From the NCBI GenBank assembly GCA_041654915.1, contig JBAZCO010000003.1:1-38167 (forward strand): 38,167 nucleotides of DNA, read 5' to 3'. Under the pieces are notes generated by a model that ran no database searches, was not told the origin of the DNA, and worked only from the letters and a program-made list of their open reading frames with translations. This document shows positions 8,481-16,040 of this stretch, one piece after another; the first letter of the stretch is position 1, and each line of letters begins with the position of its first letter. The DNA comes from JBAZCO01 sp041654915 (GTDB taxonomy: Bacteria; Bacillota; Clostridia; Christensenellales; DTU072). The position numbers and the translations under genes are program-made.

Positions 8481-8933
8481 ATGTTTTCAATTTTACACAA
8501 AAAACCCGTAGCACGGTGGTACGATATCTATATAGACGACAAACTCATAACCAAAAAATCGCAAATGCAACCAAAGCCGTCACTGCAAATCAAACTACAG
8601 GAAAAAAATATTTTTACCCACAAACTTTGGTGGCTTTATGCCGTTTTTAATTTTATTTTTGCTTTTTTAGGCTCATTTGATGATTATAAGAATATCCCTA
8701 ACATAAGAGAATCAATAACAATTCTGCTAGAAAAGCCATCAAATAATATAGAAATTATTGTAGAAAATAACAATATCACCATCAACGGCACAGAATCCTA
8801 CACTATAACCCAAAAAGAGTTTATCGACAGCGATATTATTGCAAAAAGAAAAAAACTATCCAAAGTCCTTATGATTGCCACCCCAATTACTATTATAGCA
8901 ATCATTGTTATTGCTCTAATAATCACGCTATAA
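8481..8933 (+). CDS. Small two-helix membrane protein, unknown function
   Basis: Encodes 150 residues. The first ~45 residues are soluble and strand-rich (WYDIYIDDKLITKK). A hydrophobic segment follows at about 50-66, then a second soluble strand-rich part (residues 80-120, with repeated Ile/Asn and ITILLEKPSNNIEIIVE). A strong C-terminal membrane helix at about 130-150 runs to the very end. The soluble parts resemble the short beta-domains found in small bacterial membrane stress proteins, but I cannot name the family. CGGGAGGGAG lies 6-8 bases before the ATG. It has its own promoter, and the next gene has another, so it is probably transcribed alone. Confidence 0.75.
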   Translation: MFSILHKKPVARWYDIYIDDKLITKKSQMQPKPSLQIKLQEKNIFTHKLWWLYAVFNFIFAFLGSFDDYKNIPNIRESITILLEKPSNNIEIIVENNNITINGTESYTITQKEFIDSDIIAKRKKLSKVLMIATPITIIAIIVIALIITL

Positions 8934-8943
8934 GAATAAATTA

Positions 8944-8972
8944 TTGATTAATGTGGAAGTTTGAGGTATAAT
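8944..8972 (+). promoter_or_regulatory. Promoter of the sulfatase-maturase operon
   Basis: TTGATT (8944-8949), 17-nt spacer, TATAAT (8967-8972). The start would be near 8979, only about 8 nt before the in-frame ATG at 8987, which has no ribosome site. This favours the ATG at 9011. Confidence 0.6.
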
Positions 8973-9010
8973 AAAAATGACTTGGTATGTATTTAAGAGT
9001 GAGGGTTTAT

Positions 9011-10891
9011 ATGGGTGTAATAAAGTTTAACAAGAAGTATTTTCAGTTTCTGCCCCTTGTTGCGGTGGCTTGCTATGTGCTTGTTATGCTTATTGGGGGC
9101 TTTGGTTTTCTTAGTTTAATTGGAGTTGCCATAGCCATATTTATTTCCCTAATCATTCTAGTATATCAACTAATAAAAAAGCGCATCAATGCCCCTTTAT
9201 TGCTATCTTATATAGCGATGATTGCGGGAGTTTTAGCTTTTTATCTTATTTGGGGTGCGGAGTCATTTGGACGAAGATTGTGGTATAACTTATTGCTTGC
9301 GGGAGTTCCTATTGCCCTTGCCGTACTGCTCCACTTTAGCGATAAGTTACTTAAAGAAAGCTTGAAAAAAGCTATGTCTTTAGTTGTGCTTGTATGTATT
9401 TTACTTACAACATCATTTTATTTTTTGGTGATAAGTATAAGGGTGCGCCCCACAGTTACATCATTGCAAAAGGGACACGATGAATACCTAGATTCAATTA
9501 AAAAATCCACACAAAACAACGCTCCCAATGTGCTTATCATTCTTATGGACGACTTGGGATATAGCGATATTTCATCTTATAGCTATCTGGGGAGAGAAAA
9601 TGCGACTATCAAAACTCCCAATATAGACGCTATCGCCGATGACGGTATTATGATGGAAAACTTTTATGCATCCTCACCCGTATGCTCACCCTCTAGGTTC
9701 GGACTGCTAACAGGGCGATATGCCGCAAGAGGGTATCTTGACCAAGTGGTTTTCCCCACCGTGGTTTCGCTAAACCCTATGGGAGATACCAGATACTTTA
9801 ATCCATTTTTATTTACCAACAATGTGGATGGCATATTGGGTGACGAAATCACCCTTGCCGAAGTTATGCAAAGGGCGGGTTATAATACAGGGTTGTTTGG
9901 CAAATGGAACTTAGGCGATTACGGGCAGTATTTGCCCACCAATCAAGGGTTTGATTATTTTTATGGCAGCTACTATGTCAATGATATGACCCCCTACAAT
10001 TTTGTGCGGGAAACAGGCGGCATTGGCAAGGAAGTTATCGGTCACGCTGAGATAAAAGACCAATCGGAAACCACCAAAATTCTTACCGAGGAATTAAACA
10101 CCTATATACAGGATAGTTTGAATAAGGATGAAAAGTTTTTAGCTTTTTATTCTACCCCGTGGCCGCATTTTCCCATATATTCGGGAGAAAAGCATAACAC
10201 GAGTGACGACAGCTATATTAACTGCATAGAGGAGTTTGATGCCTACCTTGGCACTACCATAGAACTCTTAAAGGCAAACAATGCCTATGAGGATACCCTA
10301 ATAATATTCACAAGCGACAACGGACCGGGGAGAGAGGGTGTTTCGGGTGCATTAAGAGGCAGAAAGGGTACTACCTTTGACGGCGGACAAAAAGTACCCT
10401 TAATTGCCAGCTATGTTGCAGGGGGTTTGGGCAAAGGTGAACACCTAGGCGAAACTAATGTTATCTCGACAAGAGGTATGAACATTGATATTTTTCCCAC
10501 CGTTTTGGAGTATATAGGAATTAGCGCCTTACCTAACGATAGGATAATTGACGGGGTAAGTTTGTATGACTTATTTCAGGGCAATATTCCCTCTAACACC
10601 CCAAGAGAAAAAAGCTTGTTCCATTTTAAGGCAGGAACAGTGCAAGCAATACAAAAGCCCGTTAACCTTAACGGTATGTCATATGACTTCAAGTACTACG
10701 ACAAAGCCAATAGCGAAAACACGGCATTTTTTGAGCAGGTGTATAGAAATTATTTGTTTAACTTGTCTACCGACCCTGCCGAAGGCTATGATATTGCTAT
10801 GATTCATCCAGAGATTGCAAAAGCTATGAATACGGAGATGATAGAGTTCAAAAAGTCGCTAAAAGATAACCGTCGAGGGATAAACGGTTAG
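9011..10891 (+). CDS. Membrane-anchored formylglycine sulfatase
   Basis: Encodes 626 residues from the ATG at 9011, which has GAGGG five bases upstream. About five N-terminal membrane helices (roughly 12-32, 34-54, 62-81, 91-108, 121-142) put the C-terminal enzyme outside the cell. The sulfatase domain begins near residue 171 with NVLIILMDDLGYSD; Asp180 and Asp181 are metal ligands in this fold. The activation motif C225-S-P-S-R229 followed by FGLLTG is the complete type I sulfatase signature in which Cys is converted to formylglycine. SDNG (435-438) and the GGQKVPLIASY strand complete the active site. The layout (five helices plus an alkaline-phosphatase-superfamily domain) copies lipoteichoic-acid synthases, but those have a Thr nucleophile. 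The neighbouring maturase gene supports true sulfatase chemistry. The sulfated substrate is unknown. The C-terminal ~100 residues are the usual small sulfatase subdomain. Confidence 0.88.
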   Translation: MGVIKFNKKYFQFLPLVAVACYVLVMLIGGFGFLSLIGVAIAIFISLIILVYQLIKKRINAPLLLSYIAMIAGVLAFYLIWGAESFGRRLWYNLLLAGVPIALAVLLHFSDKLLKESLKKAMSLVVLVCILLTTSFYFLVISIRVRPTVTSLQKGHDEYLDSIKKSTQNNAPNVLIILMDDLGYSDISSYSYLGRENATIKTPNIDAIADDGIMMENFYASSPVCSPSRFGLLTGRYAARGYLDQVVFPTVVSLNPMGDTRYFNPFLFTNNVDGILGDEITLAEVMQRAGYNTGLFGKWNLGDYGQYLPTNQGFDYFYGSYYVNDMTPYNFVRETGGIGKEVIGHAEIKDQSETTKILTEELNTYIQDSLNKDEKFLAFYSTPWPHFPIYSGEKHNTSDDSYINCIEEFDAYLGTTIELLKANNAYEDTLIIFTSDNGPGREGVSGALRGRKGTTFDGGQKVPLIASYVAGGLGKGEHLGETNVISTRGMNIDIFPTVLEYIGISALPNDRIIDGVSLYDLFQGNIPSNTPREKSLFHFKAGTVQAIQKPVNLNGMSYDFKYYDKANSENTAFFEQVYRNYLFNLSTDPAEGYDIAMIHPEIAKAMNTEMIEFKKSLKDNRRGING

Positions 10892-10941
10892 CATATAAAG
10901 ATTACTATAACAAAGAGAACGCCTATCGCAAGGAAACAAAA

Positions 10942-12012
10942 ATGCCCCCAATTTCCATAATGATTAAACCCGCCTCTAGCCTATGCAATATGCGGTGCGA
11001 GTATTGCTTTTATCACTCTCTTGCCGAAAATCGAGAGAGTTTTTCCTATGGTCTTTTAAAGGAAGAATTATTTTTAGATATTATAAAAAAGGCATTTGAG
11101 TTTACCAAAGGGCAGGCGGTCAACATCTCTTTTCAAGGAGGAGAGCCGCTGTTAAGGGGCAGAGCCTTTTTTAGGATTGCGATAGAAATAGCAAACCAAG
11201 AGAACAAGTATAAATCACCAATAAACTATGGACTGCAAACCAACGGACTATTAATTGATGATGAGTGGTGCGAGTTTTTCAAGACAAATAATTTTCTTAT
11301 TGGGCTATCGCTAGACGGCAACGAAAAAGCTAACGAAAAAAGGCGAGATAGCAATCTTGAGCCAACTTTTTCTCGAATAATAGCAGGGGCAAACCTGCTA
11401 AAAAAGCATAAGGTGGATTTTAATATTCTCGCAGTAGTTACACCTTATGTGGCAAAAAACATAAGAAAAATATATCCATTTTTCACTCAAAACGGGTTTA
11501 AGCACTTGCAGTTTATACCCTGTCTATCCCCCCTAAACGGCGAAAAAAGCAAAAATACAGTAACTAGCAAAGAATATGGCGATTTTTTAATTGACTTGTT
11601 TCGTATGTACTTGTTTGACTTTAGGCGGGGCGACTACACGAGTATCAGACAACTTGATAATTTTGTACAGCTTGCCCATCGCCGCAAAGCGGAGCAGTGC
11701 GGGATGAACGGGCATTGCACACATCAATTTGTTATAGAAGGGGATGGGGAGGTTTATCCCTGCGACTTTTACTGCACGGACGAATATCGTTTGGGTAACA
11801 TAAAAGATACCGACTTCACCGCTCTATCCTCTCACCCGATTGCTATTAAGTTTATAAAGGAATCTTTACTTTTACCCGCAAAATGCAAAAGTTGCAAATA
11901 TTTTATGCTATGTCAAGGCGGTTGCAAGCGGGAAAGATTAGACATCGACAAGTGCGAAGGTTACAAACGCTTTTTTGCCCTCGCCCTCCCCCACCTTAAA
12001 AAAATGAGCTAA
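10942..12012 (+). CDS. Anaerobic sulfatase-maturating enzyme (radical SAM)
   Basis: Encodes 356 residues, slightly shorter than characterised anSMEs (about 370). It would oxidise the active-site Cys of the preceding sulfatase to C-alpha-formylglycine in the cytoplasm before export, using S-adenosylmethionine and no oxygen. The radical-SAM cluster motif is C15-x3-C19-x2-C22 within KPASSLCNMRCEYCFYHS, a very anSME-like start. SFQGGEP gives the SAM-binding GGE motif. The C-terminal SPASM-type cysteines for two auxiliary Fe-S clusters are seen: a Cys pair in the segment starting CGMNGHC, VYPCDFYC, and then CKSCKYFMLCQGGCKRE and a final Cys. The gene starts 50 nt after the sulfatase stop with AAGGA upstream of the ATG and no terminator between, so the two are probably one operon. 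Confidence 0.92.
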   Translation: MPPISIMIKPASSLCNMRCEYCFYHSLAENRESFSYGLLKEELFLDIIKKAFEFTKGQAVNISFQGGEPLLRGRAFFRIAIEIANQENKYKSPINYGLQTNGLLIDDEWCEFFKTNNFLIGLSLDGNEKANEKRRDSNLEPTFSRIIAGANLLKKHKVDFNILAVVTPYVAKNIRKIYPFFTQNGFKHLQFIPCLSPLNGEKSKNTVTSKEYGDFLIDLFRMYLFDFRRGDYTSIRQLDNFVQLAHRRKAEQCGMNGHCTHQFVIEGDGEVYPCDFYCTDEYRLGNIKDTDFTALSSHPIAIKFIKESLLLPAKCKSCKYFMLCQGGCKRERLDIDKCEGYKRFFALALPHLKKMS

Positions 12013-12017
12013 TTAAG

Positions 12018-12046
12018 TTGTTTTAGTATATAAAATATGATATCTT
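12018..12046 (+). promoter_or_regulatory. Promoter for the GNAT gene
   Basis: TTGTTT (12018-12023), 17-nt spacer, TATCTT (12041-12046). It implies a ~75-nt leader. Confidence 0.4.
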
Positions 12047-12126
12047 AATATTAATACAAAAAACTTGAAAAAGCACAACAATTTAACTTTAAAAGCCGTG
12101 CTTAAAAAACGATATTGGTGAGGTAA

Positions 12127-12693
12127 ATGCCTGTGGTGCACAAGGGAACAATAACAATTGAAACAGAGCGGCTTATTCTGCGGAGATTTGCACTAGATGA
12201 TGCGGATGCAATGTACCGTAATTGGGCAAGTGATGCGGAAGTTACTAAATATTTGACTTGGCAGCCGCATACCAATATTTCCGTATCGAAGGATGTTATT
12301 AATTCGTGGCTGCCTTTGTACCAAAACCCCAATCATTACAGTTGGGCAATTGTTCTCAAAAAGATTGGTGAGCCTATTGGCAGTATCGCTATTGTAAAGC
12401 AAAATGAGAGCACCAATATGGTTCACTTTGGCTATGCGCTTGGGCGAAAATGGTGGCAACAAGGCATTATGTCTGAGGCGCTTGCAAGATTAATTTGCTT
12501 TTTCTTTGAGGAAGTAGGCGTAAACCGCATAGAATCTATGCACGACCCCAATAACCCTAATTCGGGCAGGGTTATGCAAAAATGCGGACTACGATACGAA
12601 GGTACAATGCGGCAAAGCGATAAAAACAACCAAGGGATATGCGATGCTGTAAATTATGCAATCCTTAGAGAGGAGTATTTTGCAAGAAAATAA
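12127..12693 (+). CDS. GNAT N-acetyltransferase (RimJ/RimL-like)
   Basis: Encodes 188 residues, the standard size. The opening TERLILRRFALDDADAMYRNWASD is the typical first strand and helix of the RimJ/RimL-type branch, which acetylates ribosomal-protein N-termini, amino acids or small amines. The acetyl-CoA pyrophosphate loop is GRKWWQQGIMSEAL at about residues 105-118, followed by a helix and the late motif NPNSGRVMQKCGLRYEGTMR that ends most members. GTGAGGTAA precedes the ATG. No toxin-like shortness and no neighbouring antitoxin gene are seen. The true acceptor substrate cannot be told from the sequence. Confidence 0.87.
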   Translation: MPVVHKGTITIETERLILRRFALDDADAMYRNWASDAEVTKYLTWQPHTNISVSKDVINSWLPLYQNPNHYSWAIVLKKIGEPIGSIAIVKQNESTNMVHFGYALGRKWWQQGIMSEALARLICFFFEEVGVNRIESMHDPNNPNSGRVMQKCGLRYEGTMRQSDKNNQGICDAVNYAILREEYFARK

Positions 12694-12832
12694 TTTAGCT
12701 GTTGAGATTTAATAAAATATATCAAATTAAGACACTTTAAAAACAATATTTGCAATAGGGATACTAAAAGAGCAATCTGATAGAAAAACTTCACAGGGGA
12801 TGTAAAGGTTGAATTATTTTATCTAGAAAGTT

Positions 12833-13072
12833 CTAATAGTCTTTTAAATTGAAAATATAATCGGTTGAAACATTATAAAGTTTGGAAAGTTTTATTACAA
12901 TTTCGATGCTTAAGTCTAGTTTTCCAAGTTCATACTTGCTATAATTAGAGCGGTCGATTCGCAAATAGTTGGCAACCTCTTGTTGAGTCATTTTATTTTC
13001 ACTTCTTAACTCTCTTATTCTTTTGCAAATTAAATCTTTTAAACTTTCCATATGCACTTGACATTGTGCCAT
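12833..13072 (-). CDS. XRE-family HTH transcriptional regulator
   Basis: Encodes 79 residues, essentially one lambda-Cro/XRE DNA-binding domain. The helix-turn-helix is clear: KMTQQEVANYLRIDRSNYSKYELGKLDLS at about 27-55, followed by the last helices IEIVIKLSKLYNVSTDYIF. No sensor or oligomerisation domain is attached. The start is uncertain: ATG at 13072 has AGGGT about five bases upstream, and an internal ATG (residue 8) has no visible ribosome site. It is divergent from the lipoprotein at 13139. The palindromic operator in the 66-bp gap between the genes overlaps promoter elements for both directions, so it likely represses itself and its neighbour. Confidence 0.85.
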   Translation of the reverse strand: MAQCQVHMESLKDLICKRIRELRSENKMTQQEVANYLRIDRSNYSKYELGKLDLSIEIVIKLSKLYNVSTDYIFNLKDY

Positions 13073-13086
13073 ATTTACCCTATAAT
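13058..13086 (+). promoter_or_regulatory. Promoter of the 13139 lipoprotein
   Basis: Perfect TTGACA (13058-13063), 17-nt spacer and perfect TATAAT (13081-13086). The -35 lies inside the start of the divergent regulator gene, so the two transcription units overlap here. Confidence 0.75.
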
Positions 13087-13111
13087 AATCCTAAAAGGGT
13101 AAATATTACCC
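13075..13111 (+). promoter_or_regulatory. Triple GGGTAA/TTACCC operator region
   Basis: TTACCC at 13075-13080 touches the -10 box. GGGTAA at 13097-13102 and TTACCC at 13106-13111 form a perfect palindrome, gggtaa-ata-ttaccc, just after the expected start. The first half-site also pairs over ten bases with the second (atatttaccc with gggtaaatat). Three half-sites in 37 bp between divergent genes strongly suggest the binding site of the adjacent XRE protein. Confidence 0.65.
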
Positions 13112-13138
13112 AAACTAAATTAATTTGGAGGTAGTTGT

Positions 13139-13570
13139 ATGCAAAAGCAAATTGGTATGAAAAAGTTGGTTGTATTGTTATTGGTATTGACAATTACAAC
13201 TTTGTTTCTTGTAGGATGCACTAGTAACATAAACGGTACTTATGTCTTTTCCAAGATGGAAGGCGAAATGGACGGTCTTAGGTTTTCGGTTACGGTAGGC
13301 GACCTAAATTCTAGTGATGAAATGGATGAGTTAGTATCACTGTTTAAAGCAATGAAAATCATTATAGAAGGTGATGACTTGACTTTTGAAATGGATGGTG
13401 AAACAGACACAACAAAGTTTACACGAGAGGGAAAAGATATTATCATTGAACAAGAGGGAGAGAATATTCTTGAAGCAATGGGCGGAAAATTAAGCATTAA
13501 AGGCGGCGAGCTAATAATGGAGATAAATATTGATGGTATTGAGGCGAGTATAACTTTTGTTAAAAAATGA
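13139..13570 (+). CDS. Small lipoprotein, unknown function
   Basis: Encodes 143 residues. The start at 13139 is set by GGAGGT six bases upstream; a later Met (residue 7) lacks one. The signal peptide ends in lipobox L24-V-G-C27. The mature ~116 residues start with NINGTYVF and alternate short strands with acidic turns (MEGEMDG, EGDDLTFEMDGETD, IIIEQEGENI), indicating a small beta-barrel or sandwich. Its GTY opening recalls the repeat units of the lipoprotein at 7134, but the resemblance is slight. It is the likely target of the divergent XRE repressor. A 7-bp hairpin follows at 13609-13625 but lacks a good T run. Confidence 0.8.
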   Translation: MQKQIGMKKLVVLLLVLTITTLFLVGCTSNINGTYVFSKMEGEMDGLRFSVTVGDLNSSDEMDELVSLFKAMKIIIEGDDLTFEMDGETDTTKFTREGKDIIIEQEGENILEAMGGKLSIKGGELIMEINIDGIEASITFVKK

Positions 13571-13746
13571 TGAACTAAGAGAAAGCTTATAAAGGAAAAC
13601 AATCAAACCGTGAGTGCTACTCACGCTTTCAAATTTATTGCCGCTGACAGAAAATGCGCTTAATGGACGCAATAGATAATTGACGGTATTATTAATCTTG
13701 CAAAACATTTTTCAAGCAATAAAGTAGTGCAGTTTTTGGATTGGTT

Positions 13747-13817
13747 TGCTTATTCTTATCCACCAGATTTGCCTAATCGGCAAATTTAGAAAACCCTGTC
13801 GCTTGCAGCGAGAGGGT
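13747..13817 (+). repeat. ~70-bp direct repeat, copy 1
   Basis: Bases 13747-13787 are identical to 13911-13951. After a few mismatches and a 1-bp length difference, the final 25 bases (accctgtcgct-tgc-agcgagagggt) are again identical. Each copy has two potential hairpins: atttgcc/ggcaaat and accct-cgct/agcg-agggt. It resembles a REP- or MITE-like intergenic element. No ORF or transposase is nearby. Confidence 0.85.
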
Positions 13818-13829
13818 ATAAAGCTATAC

Positions 13830-13842
13830 GGCAATGAGGGAC
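13830..13842 (-). repeat. 13-bp copy of tRNA-Val 3' sequence
   Basis: ggcaatgagggac matches 14047-14059 exactly, the part of the tRNA gene covering its 3' acceptor arm and T stem, in the same orientation. It follows repeat copy 1 by 12 bases. Confidence 0.6.
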
Positions 13843-13910
13843 AGTGGAGAGTTTTGTTATTAAAGTATAATCGTTAAGTTATATTTTAGGAACTTTTGTT
13901 GGAGTATTAT

Positions 13911-13980
13911 TGCTTATTCTTATCCACCAGATTTGCCTAATCGGCAAATTTGCGAACCCTGTCGCTTGCAGCGAGAGGGT
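13911..13980 (+). repeat. ~70-bp direct repeat, copy 2
   Basis: Second copy of the element at 13747, 164 bp downstream and nearly identical, with the same two internal hairpins. It is followed after 10 bases by an inverted partial copy of the tRNA 3' end (13991-14007). Confidence 0.85.
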
Positions 13981-13990
13981 TCGTATGCCA

Positions 13991-14057
13991 CCTCATTGCA
14001 CACAGCCAAAAGGCAAGCTAAAAAGCTTGCCTTTTGGGCTGTGGTGGGCAATGAGGG
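13991..14057 (-). terminator. Long hairpin next to tRNA-Val, likely terminator
   Basis: The core is a perfect 12-bp stem, aaaaggcaagct (14008-14019) with agcttgcctttt (14024-14035), and a 4-nt A loop. Read on the minus strand it ends in TTTT and lies right after the tRNA, so it serves as its terminator. Pairing extends outward (cacagcc with ggctgtg). With gaps it continues into the tRNA acceptor arm (cctcattgc with gcaatgagg), making an unusually long imperfect palindrome. Confidence 0.7.
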
Positions 14058-14117
14058 ACTCGAACCCCCGACTTTCTCCACGTCAAGAAGACACTCTACC
14101 AGCTGAGTTAATTGCCC
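14042..14117 (-). tRNA. tRNA-Val (anticodon GAC)
   Basis: The minus-strand sequence folds as a complete 76-nt cloverleaf: acceptor GGGCAAT/ATTGCCC, D stem ACTC/GAGT, anticodon stem TCTTC/GGAGA with loop TTGACGT, 5-nt variable region, and T stem GGGGG/CCCTC with loop TTCGAGT. Discriminator A and CCA are encoded (CCA at 14044-14042). Anticodon GAC reads GUC/GUU valine codons. Position 37 is G. It is a single tRNA, not part of a visible cluster. Confidence 0.95.
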
Positions 14118-14122
14118 GTAGC

Positions 14123-14154
14123 ATTATAGTAACAGATTGTTTGCAGTTTGTAAA
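14123..14154 (-). promoter_or_regulatory. tRNA-Val promoter
   Basis: On the minus strand a perfect TATAAT (14128-14123) lies five bases before the mature tRNA 5' end. The best -35 is TTTACA (14154-14149) at a long 20-nt spacing, so the -35 assignment is doubtful. Confidence 0.45.
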
Positions 14155-14220
14155 GTAATTAGGGGAAAATTGAACCGATTAAAGTTGGGGCTTTGGCGGG
14201 GGAGTTTTGTATTTTTCTGT

Positions 14221-14249
14221 TTGTGAATAATATATTAGTATGGTATAAT
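14221..14249 (+). promoter_or_regulatory. Promoter of the ABC exporter operon
   Basis: TTGTGA (14221-14226), 17-nt spacer, TATAAT (14244-14249). It lies 43 nt before the first ABC gene. Confidence 0.6.
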
Positions 14250-14291
14250 CATTAAAGGGAAATTATAGGGCTTTTGTAAGGAATTTACTAG

Positions 14292-16040
14292 ATGAGTAGG
14301 TTGTTTAAATACTTTGAAGGATATAGGGCAAAAATAGTTTTTGGGTCGCTTTTTAAGTTGTTTGAGGCGTGCCTTGAGCTTACTTTGCCCGTTATTATGG
14401 CAACCTTGATAAATAATGCCTTTGGTGTGCAAACCAAAATTGGCGGATATGTTATTCCCCTAACCACAACCCAATGTATTGTGCTGCTATCGGTTTTTAT
14501 TATAGCGGGCTTTGGGTTTGCCGTATGTGCGCAATACTTTGCCGCAGTTGGCAGTATGGGGTTTGGCGGCAAGCTTCGCAGTGCCTTGTTTAAACATATA
14601 TTTTCCCTGTCTAATCGTGAAATTGAAGCTTTGGGTACTGAATCTTATGTGAATAGGCTGACAAACGATGTAAATCAAATTCAACTTGCTGTTGCTATGT
14701 TTGTAAGACTAATTTTTCGTGCGCCCGTTTTGTGCGTGGGTGCGTTGATTATGGCATTCCTTATTGATACAAAAATAGCAATAATTTTTGCCGTTAGCAT
14801 ACCCATAGTTTCGCTTGTTTTGTTTTTAATTATGAAAAGAACTATCCCAATGCACAAAAAAGTACAGTCTGACTTGGATAGAATAGGTGTGGTAACCCGT
14901 GAAAACTTGACGGGCGCACGGGTGATTAGAGCTTTTTCGGGGCAGGACAAGGAAATTGATAGGGGGATAGCTGCCACAGAAAATTATTATCAATCCTCTG
15001 TAAAAGTTAACAAACTTAGCGCCGCTATGAACCCGCTTACTGCATTGATAATGAACCTTAGCATTGCCGTGATTGTTATTGCGGGCGCACATCGTGTGGC
15101 AGGCGGGCATATCACTCCCGCAGAAATAAGCGCATTTGTAACATATATACTATGGTTGCTTTTAGCCCTAACCATTATTGCCAACATTAGTGTGCTAATC
15201 ACTCGTGCGCTAGCCTCGGCAGACAGAGTGAGCGAAATATTACAGCTGAATAGCTCTGTGGCGGATGAAGGATTGATACGGGAAACCCCTCAAACAGAGG
15301 ACACTTTGAAGTTTGAAAATGTCTTTTTCCGCTATAATGATACGGAATATATATTAAAAGATATATCGTTTGCTATGCAAAAGGGCGAAACCATTGGTAT
15401 TATAGGCGGCACGGGCAGCGGAAAAAGCACGCTTGCGGCATTGATTGCCCGTTTTTATGATGCCGAGAGGGGCGCTATCACTCTAAACGGAGAGGATATA
15501 AAAAGCTATCCGCTAGATGTGCTTAGGCATAAAGTGGCGGTAGTGATGCAAAACTCTACCTTATTTAAGGGCAGTTTGAGAGAAAATATAGCGCTCGGGG
15601 ACGAAAACCCCAACGACAATCATATTATTGACTGTTTGAAAGCGGCGGCAGCGTGGGAGTTTGTGAAAAAGCTAAAGGACGGCTTGGATACCGCCGTGCT
15701 TGCGGGTGGGAGAAACTTTTCTGGCGGACAATTGCAACGGCTTACCATAGCACGGGCGCTGTATAGGCGGGCGGAGATTTTGATTTTAGATGACAGCTCT
15801 AGCGCCCTTGACTTTGCCACCGATGCACGGCTGAGAAAAAATCTTGCAAAGATTGCAAAGCACACCAATGTTATTGTCATATCCCAAAGAGTTGGCACGG
15901 TGCGGCAGTCGGATAAAATAATTGTGCTAGACAAGGGCAGAATTGCCGGGATAGGGGCGCACAAGGAGTTGCTTGAAACTTCGCCTATATATAGGGAGAT
16001 TTGCCTTACCCAATTTAAGGAGGATGAGTTAAATGGCTAA
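14292..16040 (+). CDS. Heterodimeric ABC exporter, degenerate-site subunit
   Basis: Encodes 582 residues: six membrane helices (about 1-310) fused to a nucleotide-binding domain, the exporter type of the MsbA/BmrC/LmrC group. Walker A is GGTGSGKST (372-380), the signature is the canonical FSGGQ (476-480), and Walker B is LILDD with Asp501 where the catalytic Glu normally sits. The switch His is replaced by Gln532. These changes are typical of the inactive-site half of asymmetric exporters. Paired with the next gene it would expel drugs, lipids or peptides. It starts after TAAGGAA, and its end overlaps the next gene by 8 nt, implying coupled translation. The substrate cannot be inferred. No regulator is adjacent, the nearest neighbour being tRNA-Val on the other strand. 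Confidence 0.92.
   Translation: MSRLFKYFEGYRAKIVFGSLFKLFEACLELTLPVIMATLINNAFGVQTKIGGYVIPLTTTQCIVLLSVFIIAGFGFAVCAQYFAAVGSMGFGGKLRSALFKHIFSLSNREIEALGTESYVNRLTNDVNQIQLAVAMFVRLIFRAPVLCVGALIMAFLIDTKIAIIFAVSIPIVSLVLFLIMKRTIPMHKKVQSDLDRIGVVTRENLTGARVIRAFSGQDKEIDRGIAATENYYQSSVKVNKLSAAMNPLTALIMNLSIAVIVIAGAHRVAGGHITPAEISAFVTYILWLLLALTIIANISVLITRALASADRVSEILQLNSSVADEGLIRETPQTEDTLKFENVFFRYNDTEYILKDISFAMQKGETIGIIGGTGSGKSTLAALIARFYDAERGAITLNGEDIKSYPLDVLRHKVAVVMQNSTLFKGSLRENIALGDENPNDNHIIDCLKAAAAWEFVKKLKDGLDTAVLAGGRNFSGGQLQRLTIARALYRRAEILILDDSSSALDFATDARLRKNLAKIAKHTNVIVISQRVGTVRQSDKIIVLDKGRIAGIGAHKELLETSPIYREICLTQFKEDELNG

Larger units (their letters stand above)
13571..14041. other. Non-coding interval with repeats
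   Basis: There is no credible gene in these 471 bases. They hold a small hairpin (cgtgagt/actcacg, 13609-13625), two copies of a ~70-bp element, a 13-bp copy of the tRNA-Val 3' region, and a long hairpin abutting the tRNA. An open frame running through the second repeat and antisense to the tRNA is an artefact. Confidence 0.7.

Noticed and set aside
8987..9010. Earlier ATG for the sulfatase.
   Set aside because: It lies about 8 nt from the predicted transcript start with no ribosome site; GAGGG fits the ATG at 9011.
13747..13980. Possible CRISPR array.
   Set aside because: There are only two copies, of ~70 bp each with internal hairpins, spaced unlike CRISPR repeats, and no cas genes.
13910..14158. 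An 82-residue open frame across repeat copy 2 and the tRNA region.
   Set aside because: It runs antisense through tRNA-Val; the MRDSNPRLS-type peptide is a well-known artefact of reading tRNA genes backwards. It has no ribosome site.
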